Positions 1 to 5,858 of a stretch of DNA of 6,642 nucleotides are shown here, in pieces. The notes beneath the pieces are model-generated. The model saw only the letters and a list, made by a program, of their open reading frames with translations. It searched no databases and was not told the origin of the DNA. Positions within the stretch are counted from its first letter, which is position 1, and each line of letters opens with the position of its first letter. Where the stretch lies: positions 1-6,642 of the forward strand of contig JAHDXX010000174.1 of the NCBI GenBank assembly GCA_023384025.1. Reading direction: 5' to 3'. The DNA is from Sphingomonadaceae bacterium (lineage in GTDB: Bacteria; Pseudomonadota; Alphaproteobacteria; Sphingomonadales; Sphingomonadaceae). The position numbers and the translations under genes are program-made.

Positions 1-306
1 GTCGTCATCGTCCATGCATGGCAGATCATCGTGGATCAGCGAGTAGACATGGATCGCTTCGACCGCACAGCCGGTGCGGACCGCTATTGTCCGGTCTACC
101 CCGTATATCCCGGCTACCGCCGTTACCAGAAGCGGCCGGACCCGTTTTCCGCCACCGATGACAGCGTAACGCATGGCCTCGACCAGACGGGCGCGGGTAT
201 CCTGCGGCACGGGCAGAATGGCGTCGAATGCAGCGTCGACTTCGCGCTGGATATCGGCCAGCGCATCGGCGAGCAGCGCAGGCGCAGACACGGCGGCCTC
301 AGCCAT
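1..306 (-). CDS. ispA: Farnesyl diphosphate synthase, N-terminal 102 residues (3' end outside window)
   Basis: Cytoplasmic prenyltransferase that condenses isopentenyl diphosphate with dimethylallyl and then geranyl diphosphate to give farnesyl diphosphate, the precursor of quinone side chains, undecaprenyl carriers and carotenoids. The visible part holds the substrate-binding GGGKRVRP (residues 51-58) and the first aspartate-rich motif, DDLPCMDDDD at 93-102, preceded by the EAIHVYSLIH stretch typical of bacterial FPP synthases. The DDxxxxD spacing (two residues longer than DDxxD) is the type II bacterial form and resembles E. coli IspA. The ATG at 304-306 lies inside the end of xseB, an 8-bp overlap. 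No Shine-Dalgarno is visible before it, so translational coupling to xseB is likely. The xseB-ispA order is common, often followed by dxs, which would lie off the left edge. A longer-chain polyprenyl synthase cannot be excluded without the C-terminal part, but the motif context favours FPP synthase. Confidence 0.94.
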   Translation of the reverse strand, partial: MAEAAVSAPALLADALADIQREVDAAFDAILPVPQDTRARLVEAMRYAVIGGGKRVRPLLVTAVAGIYGVDRTIAVRTGCAVEAIHVYSLIHDDLPCMDDDD

Positions 307-562
307 CGGTGTCGAACGGCGCGGTGCCACGGGCCTCTCCCACAGCACCGGTGACGATCTTTTCGATCCGCGCTTGTGCAGCATCAAGCCGCGCCTGGCA
401 GTGCTTGCGCAGCGCCTCGCCGCGTTCATAGAGATCGATCGACTGGTCGAGCGGCACTTCCCCGCTCTCCAGCTTGCGCACCACGTCTTCGAGCGCGCGC
501 AGCGCATCCTCGAAACTCAGACCCGAGATATCGGTTGAACCCTCTGCCATGCGCGCGAGCAT
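299..562 (-). CDS. xseB: Exodeoxyribonuclease VII small subunit
   Basis: Small subunit of exonuclease VII, the cytoplasmic single-strand DNA exonuclease that works with the large XseA subunit (not in this window) in repair and recombination. The 87-residue product has the family features: the SFEDALRALEDVVRKLESGE segment near residues 16-35, then PLDQSIDLYERGEALRKHC, then a helical tail (QARLDAAQARIEKI), all predicted to form coiled-coil helices. The family is usually about 70-85 residues. Two in-frame ATGs are possible, at 560-562 and at 548-550 (83 residues). Neither has a clear Shine-Dalgarno, so the start is unresolved; the longer form is given. The stop (TGA, 299-301) overlaps the ispA start by 8 bp, indicating one co-translated unit. 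Upstream lies the divergent DUF2177 gene, only 49 bp away. Confidence 0.95.
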   Translation of the reverse strand: MLARMAEGSTDISGLSFEDALRALEDVVRKLESGEVPLDQSIDLYERGEALRKHCQARLDAAQARIEKIVTGAVGEARGTAPFDTDG

Positions 563-596
563 TGACCGGCGGACCGCGCTTGGTCAAGCTGCGCGC
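551..596. repeat. Interrupted dyad in the xseB/DUF2177 divergent gap
   Basis: TTGACC (562-567) and its exact reverse complement GGTCAA (582-587) are separated by 14 bp. They are flanked by GCGCGC at 551-556 and GCGCGC at 591-596, giving an imperfect dyad spanning most of the gap between two divergent genes. TTGACC resembles a -35 hexamer on both strands, but at 17-bp spacing the matching -10 positions (CAAGCT on plus, CAATGC on minus) are poor. It could be an operator, part of divergent promoters, or chance in GC-rich DNA. Confidence 0.3.
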
Positions 597-611
597 AACA
601 GGGAGAGCACA

Positions 612-1013
612 ATGAACTGGATTGTAGCTTACATCGTTGCCGCCGTATCCTTCGGGGTGCTCGACTCGTTCTGGCTGCGCTGGGCCGCCCCCAACCTCTA
701 CCGCCCGGTCATCGGCGAGATCATGGCCAGCGAGGTCCGCTGGGGCGCGGCAATCGCTTTCTACCTGATCTACATCGCCGGCATGGTCTGGTTCGCGATC
801 AAGCCGGGGATCACCAGCGGGCAGGTTGCCACCGCTGCCCTCAACGGGGCATTGCTGGGCGCGCTGTGCTACGCCACCTTCGACCTGACCAGCCAGGCCG
901 TGCTCAAGGTCTGGTCGACCCAGATCAGCGTGATGGATATCGCCTGGGGTGCCTTCGCCACAGCGACAGCCAGCGCCATCGCCTGCTGGGCGACCCTCAG
1001 GTTCGCGAGCTGA
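612..1013 (+). CDS. DUF2177 family inner-membrane protein
   Basis: A 133-residue integral membrane protein of unknown function that matches what I know of the DUF2177 family. It has four likely transmembrane helices at about residues 4-22, 44-63, 72-92 and 105-128. Family landmarks are the FGVLDSFWL segment (14-22, with a conserved Asp in helix 1), NLYRPVIGEIMA (28-39), the FYLIYIAGMVWF helix (50-61), GALLGALCYATFDLTSQAVLK (from 79) and the VMDIAWGAF helix (107-115). The Asp residues at 18, 91 and 109 within hydrophobic stretches are characteristic, but their role is unknown. The ATG at 612 was chosen over an upstream in-frame ATG (474), which would overlap xseB on the opposite strand, because GGGAG at 601-605 sits six bases ahead and the family starts here. 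It is the first gene of a four-gene same-strand run; the next starts 4 bp after its stop. Confidence 0.88.
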   Translation: MNWIVAYIVAAVSFGVLDSFWLRWAAPNLYRPVIGEIMASEVRWGAAIAFYLIYIAGMVWFAIKPGITSGQVATAALNGALLGALCYATFDLTSQAVLKVWSTQISVMDIAWGAFATATASAIACWATLRFAS

Positions 1014-1017
1014 GCCG

Positions 1018-1674
1018 ATGTTCATCGGACACTGGGCTCCGGCACTCGCCGCCGCTGCGGCAAGCAAGAAGTCACCCGGGCTCGGCACGCTGTTCGTCGC
1101 CGCGCAACTGGTCGACTGGGCATTCTTTTCCTTGGCATGGGCCGGTGTAGAGCATCTCCGGATCGTGCCCGGCTTCACCGCGATGAACCCGATGGACCTG
1201 TACCACATGCCCTATACCCACAGCCTGCTGGGCAGTACGGTGTGGGCGGCGGCGTTTGCCGGGCTGCTGTGGCTGGTGCTGAAGGATCGCTCTGCGGCGC
1301 TGATCGGAGGCGGCGTGGTGCTGAGTCATTGGTTCCTCGACTTGCTCGTGCACGCGCCCGACCTCACGCTGGCCGGCAGCCCGCCGCCGCTGGGGCTGGG
1401 CCTTTGGAACCATCCGGTGATCGAGATACCGCTCGAGCTCGCCATAACTTTCGGCGCGCTCGCCTGGTATGCCAAGGCACGGCCTGGTCCGTTGCTGCCG
1501 GTACTGGTGCTTGGCGGGGTGCTTCTGCTGGTGCAGGCGATCAACTGGTTCAGTCCGCCACCGGTCGAAGCCGGGCCGGAGATGTATGCCACCGCGCTGT
1601 TCGCCTATGCCCTGGTGACCGCGCTCGCTTGGTGGGTGGGGAGAACCCGCGCGGCCCTGCCAGCGCAGGGCTAG
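1018..1674 (+). CDS. Six-helix membrane protein with YdjM/DUF457-like metal-site layout
   Basis: A 218-residue polytopic membrane protein with about six hydrophobic segments (roughly 23-44, 70-88, 93-112, 132-150, 155-174 and 189-207). Polar residues follow the pattern of the YdjM/DUF457 family of putative membrane-bound metal-dependent hydrolases: H5 in MFIGH, D33 in AAQLVDW, H68 in PYTHS, then H104 and D108 in SHWFLD, with H112 and D115 just after. The overall sequence suggests a distinct subfamily. Substrate and reaction are unknown, and the hydrolase assignment is inference from this layout. The ATG at 1018 is preferred over one at 949 because it avoids overlap with the DUF2177 gene, lies 4 bp past its stop, and gives the MFIGH N terminus I associate with relatives. 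The Shine-Dalgarno is weak, which suggests translational coupling. purL follows 33 bp downstream. Confidence 0.82.
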   Translation: MFIGHWAPALAAAAASKKSPGLGTLFVAAQLVDWAFFSLAWAGVEHLRIVPGFTAMNPMDLYHMPYTHSLLGSTVWAAAFAGLLWLVLKDRSAALIGGGVVLSHWFLDLLVHAPDLTLAGSPPPLGLGLWNHPVIEIPLELAITFGALAWYAKARPGPLLPVLVLGGVLLLVQAINWFSPPPVEAGPEMYATALFAYALVTALAWWVGRTRAALPAQG

Positions 1675-1682
1675 CGGCAAGT

Positions 1683-1707
1683 GCCCCGCCCCGCTAAGGG
1701 CGCGGGC
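1683..1707 (+). promoter_or_regulatory. GC-only hairpin enclosing the purL ribosome-binding site
   Basis: Bases 1683-1691 pair with 1698-1707 to give nine G-C pairs with one bulged C (1703) and a six-base CGCTAA loop. The 3' arm ends on the base just before the purL ATG (1708). The likely Shine-Dalgarno AAGGG (1696-1700) is partly in the loop and partly in the stem, so folding should hinder ribosome binding. There is no T-run, so it is not a normal intrinsic terminator. Whether it is regulatory or a by-product of high G+C is not known. Confidence 0.4.
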
Positions 1708-3948
1708 ATGAGCCAGATCACGCCCGAAATCGTCGAGTCCCACGGTCTCTCCCTGGAAGAATACGAGCGCGTGCTCCATGCGCTGGGCCGCGAGCCCAAC
1801 ATGGTGGAGCTGGGCATCTTCTCGGTGATGTGGTCGGAGCACTGCTCCTACAAGTCGAGCCGCCTGCACCTGAAGAAACTGCCGACCGAGGCCCCGTGGG
1901 TGATCTGCGGCCCGGGCGAGAACGCGGGGGTGATCGACATCGGCGACGGTCAGGCCGCCATCTTCAAGATGGAGAGCCACAACCACCCGAGCTACATCGA
2001 ACCCTATCAGGGTGCGGCGACCGGCGTCGGGGGTATCCTGCGCGATGTGTTCACCATGGGCGCGCGCCCGGTTGCCAATGCCAACGCGCTGCGGTTCGGA
2101 CGGCCCGACCACCCCAAGATGCAGCACCTGGTCAAGGGTGTGGTCGCGGGCATTGGCGGCTACGGCAACTGCGTCGGCGTGCCGACGGTGGCGGGGGAGA
2201 CCAACTTCCACCCGGCGTACGATGGCAACATCCTCGTCAACGCGATGACCGTGGGCGTCGCGGACGCGGACAAGATCTTCTACAGCGCCGCCACCGGCCT
2301 CGGCAATCCGATCGTCTATGTCGGGAGCAAGACCGGCCGCGACGGCATCCACGGCGCAACCATGGCCAGCGCCGACTTCGGCGAAGATGCCGAGGAAAAG
2401 CGCCCGACCGTGCAGGTGGGCGATCCGTTCACCGAGAAGCTGCTGATCGAGGCCTGTCTCGAACTGATGGCGACCGATGCCATCGTCGCGATCCAGGACA
2501 TGGGCGCGGCGGGCCTCACTTCCTCGTCGGTCGAAATGGCGACCAACGGCAAGGCCGGTATCCGGCTCGACATGAACAAGGTGCCGTGCCGCGAAGAAGG
2601 CATGACGCCTTACGAGATGATGCTGAGCGAGAGCCAGGAGCGGATGCTCATGGTCCTCAAGCCCGGCAAGGAAGCCATGGCCGAGGCGATCTTCCGCAAG
2701 TGGGAGCTCGACTTCGCGGTGATCGGCGAAGTGACCGATACCGGGCACATGGTGCTGGAATGGAACGGCGAGGTCGTGTGCGACATCCCGCTCGGGCCGC
2801 TGGCTGCCGACGCGCCGCTCTATGACCGGCCCTATCTCTCCAAGGAAGAGTACAAGGCCTGGGCGCAGATCAAGCCGCTTGGCGAGGTGCCGGACAGCGC
2901 CGATGTCGGCGCGGACCTGCTGAAATTGATGGCCACCCCCAACCTCGCCAGCAAGCGGTGGATCTACGAGCAGTACGACAGCCAGGTCGGCGCCGATACG
3001 CTCCAGACCGGCGGCGATGCCGGCGTGGTGCGCGTGCATGGCACGAAGAAGGCCCTGGCGATCACCACCGACTGTACTCCGCGCTATGTCTATGCTGACC
3101 CCTACGAAGGCGGCAAGCAGGCGATTGCCGAAGCCTATCGCAACCTGTGCGCCGTGGGCGCGCGGCCGCTGGCGGTGACCAACTGCCTCAACTTCGCCAA
3201 CCCGCAGCGCCGCGAGATCATGGCCCAACTGGTCCATGCGCTCGAAGGCATGGGCGACGCCTGCCGCGCGCTCGATTTCCCGATCGTGAGCGGCAACGTG
3301 AGCCTCTACAACGAAAGCAAGGCGACCGGTGGCGGCTCGGCCATTCTCCCTACCCCCGCGATTGGCGGGGTCGGCATTATCGAGGACTATGCCACGATGA
3401 TGACGATGGGGTTCAAGAACGCAGGTGACGCGATCTACCTCGTCGCCCCCGATTTCTGGGCCAAGCCCGACCCGACCCGCTCGCACCTGGGCAAGTCGCG
3501 CTGGCTGCTCGATGTCATGGGCCGTGACGAAGGCCGGGCACCGCCGGTCGACCTGCAGGCGGAACTCGGCGCGGGCTCGATCGTGCGCAGGCTGATCGCC
3601 GCCGGGCTGGTAAATGCCGTGCACGACATCTCCGACGGCGGTCTCGCGGTGGCGCTGGCGGAAATGGCGCTGAGCGGCGGGATCGGGGCGACTGCGCTCC
3701 ACAACGAAGCCTATACCGCGGCACAATGGTGGTTTGGCGAGGACCAGGGCCGTTACGTCGTCACCGTGGCCGAGACCAATGTCGACGCGTTCAACGCCAT
3801 TCTCGCCGAAGGCCCGGAGACCGAAGCTGCATCGCTGATCGGTTTCCAGCGCCTTGGCACGGTCGGTGGAGACGCTGTGCTTGACGTCGCACTGGCTGAT
3901 CTGCGCGAGGCGCACCAGAGCTTCTTCCGCGAGTGGATGGAGGGCTGA
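1708..3948 (+). CDS. purL: Phosphoribosylformylglycinamidine synthase, PurL subunit (small type)
   Basis: Cytoplasmic enzyme of de novo purine synthesis that converts formylglycinamide ribonucleotide plus ATP and ammonia to formylglycinamidine ribonucleotide. At 746 residues it is the short PurL form, which works in a complex with PurS and the glutaminase PurQ; neither is in this window. Visible landmarks are EHCSYKSSR at 44-52 with the likely catalytic H45, KMESHNHPS at 87-95 (ATP/metal region), the glycine-rich GAATGVGGILRD shortly after, GNVSLYNE at 529-536 in the second half, and HDISDGGLAVALAE from 639. These fit the duplicated PurM-like domain architecture. The ATG at 1708 is preferred over a GTG at 1681, since AAGGG lies seven bases upstream and SQITPEIVESHGL is a normal family N terminus. 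The reading frame is intact. It sits between two small membrane-protein genes on the same strand, 33 bp after one and 13 bp before the other. Confidence 0.98.
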   Translation: MSQITPEIVESHGLSLEEYERVLHALGREPNMVELGIFSVMWSEHCSYKSSRLHLKKLPTEAPWVICGPGENAGVIDIGDGQAAIFKMESHNHPSYIEPYQGAATGVGGILRDVFTMGARPVANANALRFGRPDHPKMQHLVKGVVAGIGGYGNCVGVPTVAGETNFHPAYDGNILVNAMTVGVADADKIFYSAATGLGNPIVYVGSKTGRDGIHGATMASADFGEDAEEKRPTVQVGDPFTEKLLIEACLELMATDAIVAIQDMGAAGLTSSSVEMATNGKAGIRLDMNKVPCREEGMTPYEMMLSESQERMLMVLKPGKEAMAEAIFRKWELDFAVIGEVTDTGHMVLEWNGEVVCDIPLGPLAADAPLYDRPYLSKEEYKAWAQIKPLGEVPDSADVGADLLKLMATPNLASKRWIYEQYDSQVGADTLQTGGDAGVVRVHGTKKALAITTDCTPRYVYADPYEGGKQAIAEAYRNLCAVGARPLAVTNCLNFANPQRREIMAQLVHALEGMGDACRALDFPIVSGNVSLYNESKATGGGSAILPTPAIGGVGIIEDYATMMTMGFKNAGDAIYLVAPDFWAKPDPTRSHLGKSRWLLDVMGRDEGRAPPVDLQAELGAGSIVRRLIAAGLVNAVHDISDGGLAVALAEMALSGGIGATALHNEAYTAAQWWFGEDQGRYVVTVAETNVDAFNAILAEGPETEAASLIGFQRLGTVGGDAVLDVALADLREAHQSFFREWMEG

Positions 3949-3961
3949 CGGGGCGGCGCTG

Positions 3962-4288
3962 GTGGATCTCCTCCAGCCCTTGCTCCACTATTCCGGCCAC
4001 TTCGTCGCGCCGTTCGCACTCGGCTGGCTGCTGTGGCGGGAGACCTGGCAGCGCGCGGGGCTGGTGATCCTCGCCGCCAACCTGATCGATCTCGACCACT
4101 TGCTGGCGACGCCGATGTTCGATCCGAACCGGTGCTCGATCGGCTTCCACCCGCTGCACACGTTTTACGCTGCCGCAGTCTACGGCCTGATGCTGCTCAC
4201 GCCGAAATGGTGGGTTCGGGCACTCGGGCTCGGTGCGCTGTGGCATCTGGCGGTCGACTGGGGCGATTGCCGTATGATGGGGCTCTAG
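3962..4288 (+). CDS. Small membrane protein, DUF6122-like, GTG start
   Basis: A 108-residue hydrophobic protein with about four membrane segments. It resembles, from memory, the DUF6122 family of unknown function. Conserved-looking residues are H9 and H13 (LLHYSGHF), D43-x-D45-H46 (LIDLDHLLATP, followed by MFDPNRCS), H63 and H66 (FHPLHTFYA), and H95 with D99 (WHLAVDWGDC). This H / DxDH / HxxH / HxxxD arrangement looks like a membrane-embedded metal site similar to the YdjM/DUF457 layout, so a hydrolase-like role is possible but unproven. No ATG is available in frame except at 3854, deep inside purL. GTG at 3962, with GGGG at 3950-3953 eight bases ahead, gives a sensible N terminus 13 bp after purL. 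It is probably co-transcribed with purL. Its TAG stop shares a CTAG with the stop of convergent coq4. Confidence 0.82.
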   Translation: MDLLQPLLHYSGHFVAPFALGWLLWRETWQRAGLVILAANLIDLDHLLATPMFDPNRCSIGFHPLHTFYAAAVYGLMLLTPKWWVRALGLGALWHLAVDWGDCRMMGL

Positions 4289-5088
4289 GCCGCCCTCGCT
4301 TGCTCCTGGGGCACCTGCATGTCCCACCCGCCGTCACGCTCCGGCAAGGCCTCGAACAGGCGCAGGCAATCGCGATAGGCTTCGGGCTTGCCGATCTTCA
4401 GTCTCGCGCGGACGACATCAATGTCATCGGGCAGCATGGCAAGCAGGTCGGCATGGGCGAGCTTGTCCGCCTCGCGCCCCAGTCTGCGCCCTTCATCGAG
4501 TGCGGCAAAGACCGGAGACTTCAAGCCGGTTTCCTTCGCCATCTGCCGTGCACCCATCCAGGCGATGAACAGCACGCCGGGCGAATGGTTCTGTTCGTAG
4601 CTGAACCCGAGCAGGCACAGCTCGCCCAGCGGATCGCGGCCATAACCGGTCAGCACATGGAACAGGTCATGCGTGTCGCGCAGCCGCTCGATGTACCATT
4701 CGTAGAGGTCGGGGTAGCGTTCCTCGCGCGGCTTGAACTTGTAACTTTCCTCGACCAGTCCGGCAGCGGTCAGCCCCTCGCGCTCCATGAACTCGACGTA
4801 GCGGCGGGCGAGCGAGTTGGCGGCGCAGTCGGCCCAGCGGGCATGGTCATCCAGCAGCGGGGGCAGCGCCTCACCGCGTTCGAGCAGCATCTTTGCCTGC
4901 GGGGTGGCGATGAAGTCCGCCATCTGCCGCACACTCTTCCTGCCTTTGAGCGCGTCGATGATATGGAACACCTGTTCGGTGTCCTCCTTGTCCTGCACCA
5001 GCTTGCCGAAGTGGCGCATCGCCTTGAAGGGGCGGAAGCCGGATACCTTGCGGTCAGGGTGGACGAGCGGACGATCGATCAGGGCCAT
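4285..5088 (-). CDS. coq4: Ubiquinone biosynthesis protein Coq4
   Basis: Bacterial Coq4 homologue of 267 residues. Eukaryotic Coq4 is needed for ubiquinone synthesis and has recently been linked to C1 oxidative decarboxylation of the quinone ring; a peripheral inner-membrane location would be expected. The diagnostic metal-binding motif HDxxH-x11-E is intact: H140, D141, H144 and E156 within the segment from RDTHDLFHVLTGYGRD to GE. The flanking ERYPDLYEWYIERLRDTHD and LLGFSYEQNHSPGVLFIAWMG stretches also fit the family. An ATG 12 bases upstream (5100) gives MECP, but the ATG at 5086-5088 is preferred because GGAG (5095-5098, minus strand) lies six bases before it. A candidate promoter at 5115-5143 also fits this start. 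The TAG stop overlaps the DUF6122-like gene by 4 bp, tail to tail. No other quinone gene is adjacent, although ispA at the left edge supplies prenyl precursors. Confidence 0.93.
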   Translation of the reverse strand: MALIDRPLVHPDRKVSGFRPFKAMRHFGKLVQDKEDTEQVFHIIDALKGRKSVRQMADFIATPQAKMLLERGEALPPLLDDHARWADCAANSLARRYVEFMEREGLTAAGLVEESYKFKPREERYPDLYEWYIERLRDTHDLFHVLTGYGRDPLGELCLLGFSYEQNHSPGVLFIAWMGARQMAKETGLKSPVFAALDEGRRLGREADKLAHADLLAMLPDDIDVVRARLKIGKPEAYRDCLRLFEALPERDGGWDMQVPQEQARAA

Positions 5089-5094
5089 CGGGCA

Positions 5095-5098
5095 CTCC
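5095..5098 (-). promoter_or_regulatory. Shine-Dalgarno for coq4 deciding the start
   Basis: GGAG on the minus strand, six bases before the ATG at 5086-5088. It overlaps the start region of the alternative ATG at 5098-5100, which itself is preceded by CTCCCGTGC and has no purine-rich site. This favours the shorter 267-residue Coq4. Confidence 0.6.
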
Positions 5099-5114
5099 AT
5101 GCACGGGAGTACTT

Positions 5115-5143
5115 ACAATACTGTCAATAGAGCCGTGTAACAA
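5115..5143 (-). promoter_or_regulatory. Candidate sigma70-type promoter for coq4
   Basis: On the minus strand TTGTTA (5143-5138, four of six -35 consensus bases) and TATTGT (5120-5115, four of six -10 bases) are separated by exactly 17 bp. Transcription would begin near 5108, leaving about 20 bases of leader that contain the GGAG before the ATG at 5088. The surrounding segment, roughly 5108-5143, is noticeably AT-richer than its neighbours. The match is modest and could be chance. Confidence 0.32.
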
Positions 5144-5183
5144 GTCCCTCGCGGTGTGCGGACCGGCAGGTTAGGAAGCCCCT

Positions 5184-5855
5184 ATGCAACCGCACGACAC
5201 CCTCCCTTACGCCCTGCCTCACCTCACCGATCAAGAACGGATCACCCGGGCTACCGAGTTGCGCGAGCGGCTGGCGATGCGGCGCAGCTGCCGCTATTTC
5301 TCCGATGCGCCCGTTCCACGGGAAGTGATCGAGCAGGCCATCCTTGCCGCTGGCAGTGCACCTAACGGCGCCAACCATCAGCCCTGGCATTTCGCGGTGG
5401 TCTCCTCACCTGAAGCCAAGCGCGCGATCCGGGAAGCGGCGGAAGAGGAGGAGCGTGCTTTCTATGCGGGCAAGGCGAGCGAGGAATGGCTCGATGCGTT
5501 GGGGCCGCTGGGCACCGATGCCGACAAGCCGTTCCTCGAAACAGCTCCGTGGCTGATCGTGGTGTTCGCCCAGCGCAAGGGCGGCATCGAGGAAGACGGG
5601 CAAACGCAGAATTACTACGTCAACGAAAGCGTCGGCATCGCCTGCGGTTTGCTGCTCGCAACATTGCACGAAGCGGGCTGCGCCACCCTGACCCACACGC
5701 CAAGCCCGATGGGCTTCCTGCGCAGCATCTGCGGGCGGCCCGAGCACGAGAAACCGCTGATGATCGTCGTTGTCGGTCAGCCCGCGCCCGATGCTACCGT
5801 GCCGGTTCACGCCGTACGCAAGAAGCCACTGGAGCAGATTGCCAGCTGGCTCTAG
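5184..5855 (+). CDS. Nitroreductase-fold flavoprotein, iodotyrosine deiodinase-like
   Basis: A 223-residue FMN-dependent protein of the nitroreductase superfamily whose sequence follows iodotyrosine deiodinase (IYD), which reductively removes halogen from halotyrosines. FMN-binding landmarks are RRSCRYF at 33-39, SAPNGANHQPWHF at 58-70 and GRPEHEKPL at 184-192, with the RKKPLEQI tail at 212-219. The active-site lid is conserved in spacing: E90, Y94 and K115 align with the human IYD residues that grip the substrate zwitterion (Glu157, Tyr161, Lys182, numbering from memory). LTHTPSP at 169-175 corresponds to the flavin-contacting Thr segment. The human membrane anchor is absent, so the protein should be soluble and cytoplasmic. 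The start is supported by AGGAA at 5173-5177, six bases before the ATG. It is divergent from coq4 and overlaps convergent serB by 4 bp. Substrate in this organism is unknown; a general nitroreductase activity is the alternative. Confidence 0.9.
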   Translation: MQPHDTLPYALPHLTDQERITRATELRERLAMRRSCRYFSDAPVPREVIEQAILAAGSAPNGANHQPWHFAVVSSPEAKRAIREAAEEEERAFYAGKASEEWLDALGPLGTDADKPFLETAPWLIVVFAQRKGGIEEDGQTQNYYVNESVGIACGLLLATLHEAGCATLTHTPSPMGFLRSICGRPEHEKPLMIVVVGQPAPDATVPVHAVRKKPLEQIASWL

Positions 5856-5858
5856 CTC
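5832..5858. terminator. Symmetric dyad at the convergent IYD-like/serB junction
   Basis: GCCAGCTGGC at 5841-5850 is a perfect 10-bp palindrome, extended by AGA (5836-5838) with TCT (5851-5853) and GAGC (5832-5835) with GCTC (5855-5858). Folded, this gives about ten pairs with a two-base bulge, a one-base bulge and an AGCT loop, and it covers both stop codons. No T-run follows on either strand, so a classical intrinsic terminator is doubtful; it is listed as a weak bidirectional candidate. Confidence 0.22.

Noticed and set aside
426..1208. A 260-codon minus-strand open frame spanning the xseB/DUF2177 region
   Set aside because: It overlaps xseB in a different frame and runs antisense to two membrane proteins with clear family features. 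It has no motifs of its own.
1072..3915. A 947-codon open frame on the minus strand opposite purL and the six-helix gene
   Set aside because: It is antisense to a full, motif-complete PurL. Its translation is rich in His, Arg, Gly and Ala without domain motifs or hydrophobic pattern, the usual by-product of GC-rich codon use on the other strand.
5098..5100. Upstream ATG for coq4 giving a 271-residue protein
   Set aside because: No Shine-Dalgarno precedes it, whereas the ATG at 5086-5088 has GGAG six bases upstream.
5122..5127. A perfect TTGACA on the minus strand as -35 for coq4
   Set aside because: At 17-bp spacing the -10 position reads GTGCAT, a poor match, and the transcript would start too close to the ATG at 5088 to include the GGAG site. 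The TTGTTA/TATTGT pair fits better.
4033..5130. A 365-codon plus-strand open frame opposite coq4
   Set aside because: It overlaps the DUF6122-like gene out of frame and then runs antisense to Coq4, whose HDxxH-x11-E motif is intact. No recognisable domain is visible in this translation.
5113..5141. A plus-strand TTACAA-17 bp-TGTAAC promoter for the deiodinase-like gene
   Set aside because: Only three of six -35 bases and four of six -10 bases match, so it is too weak to list as a feature.
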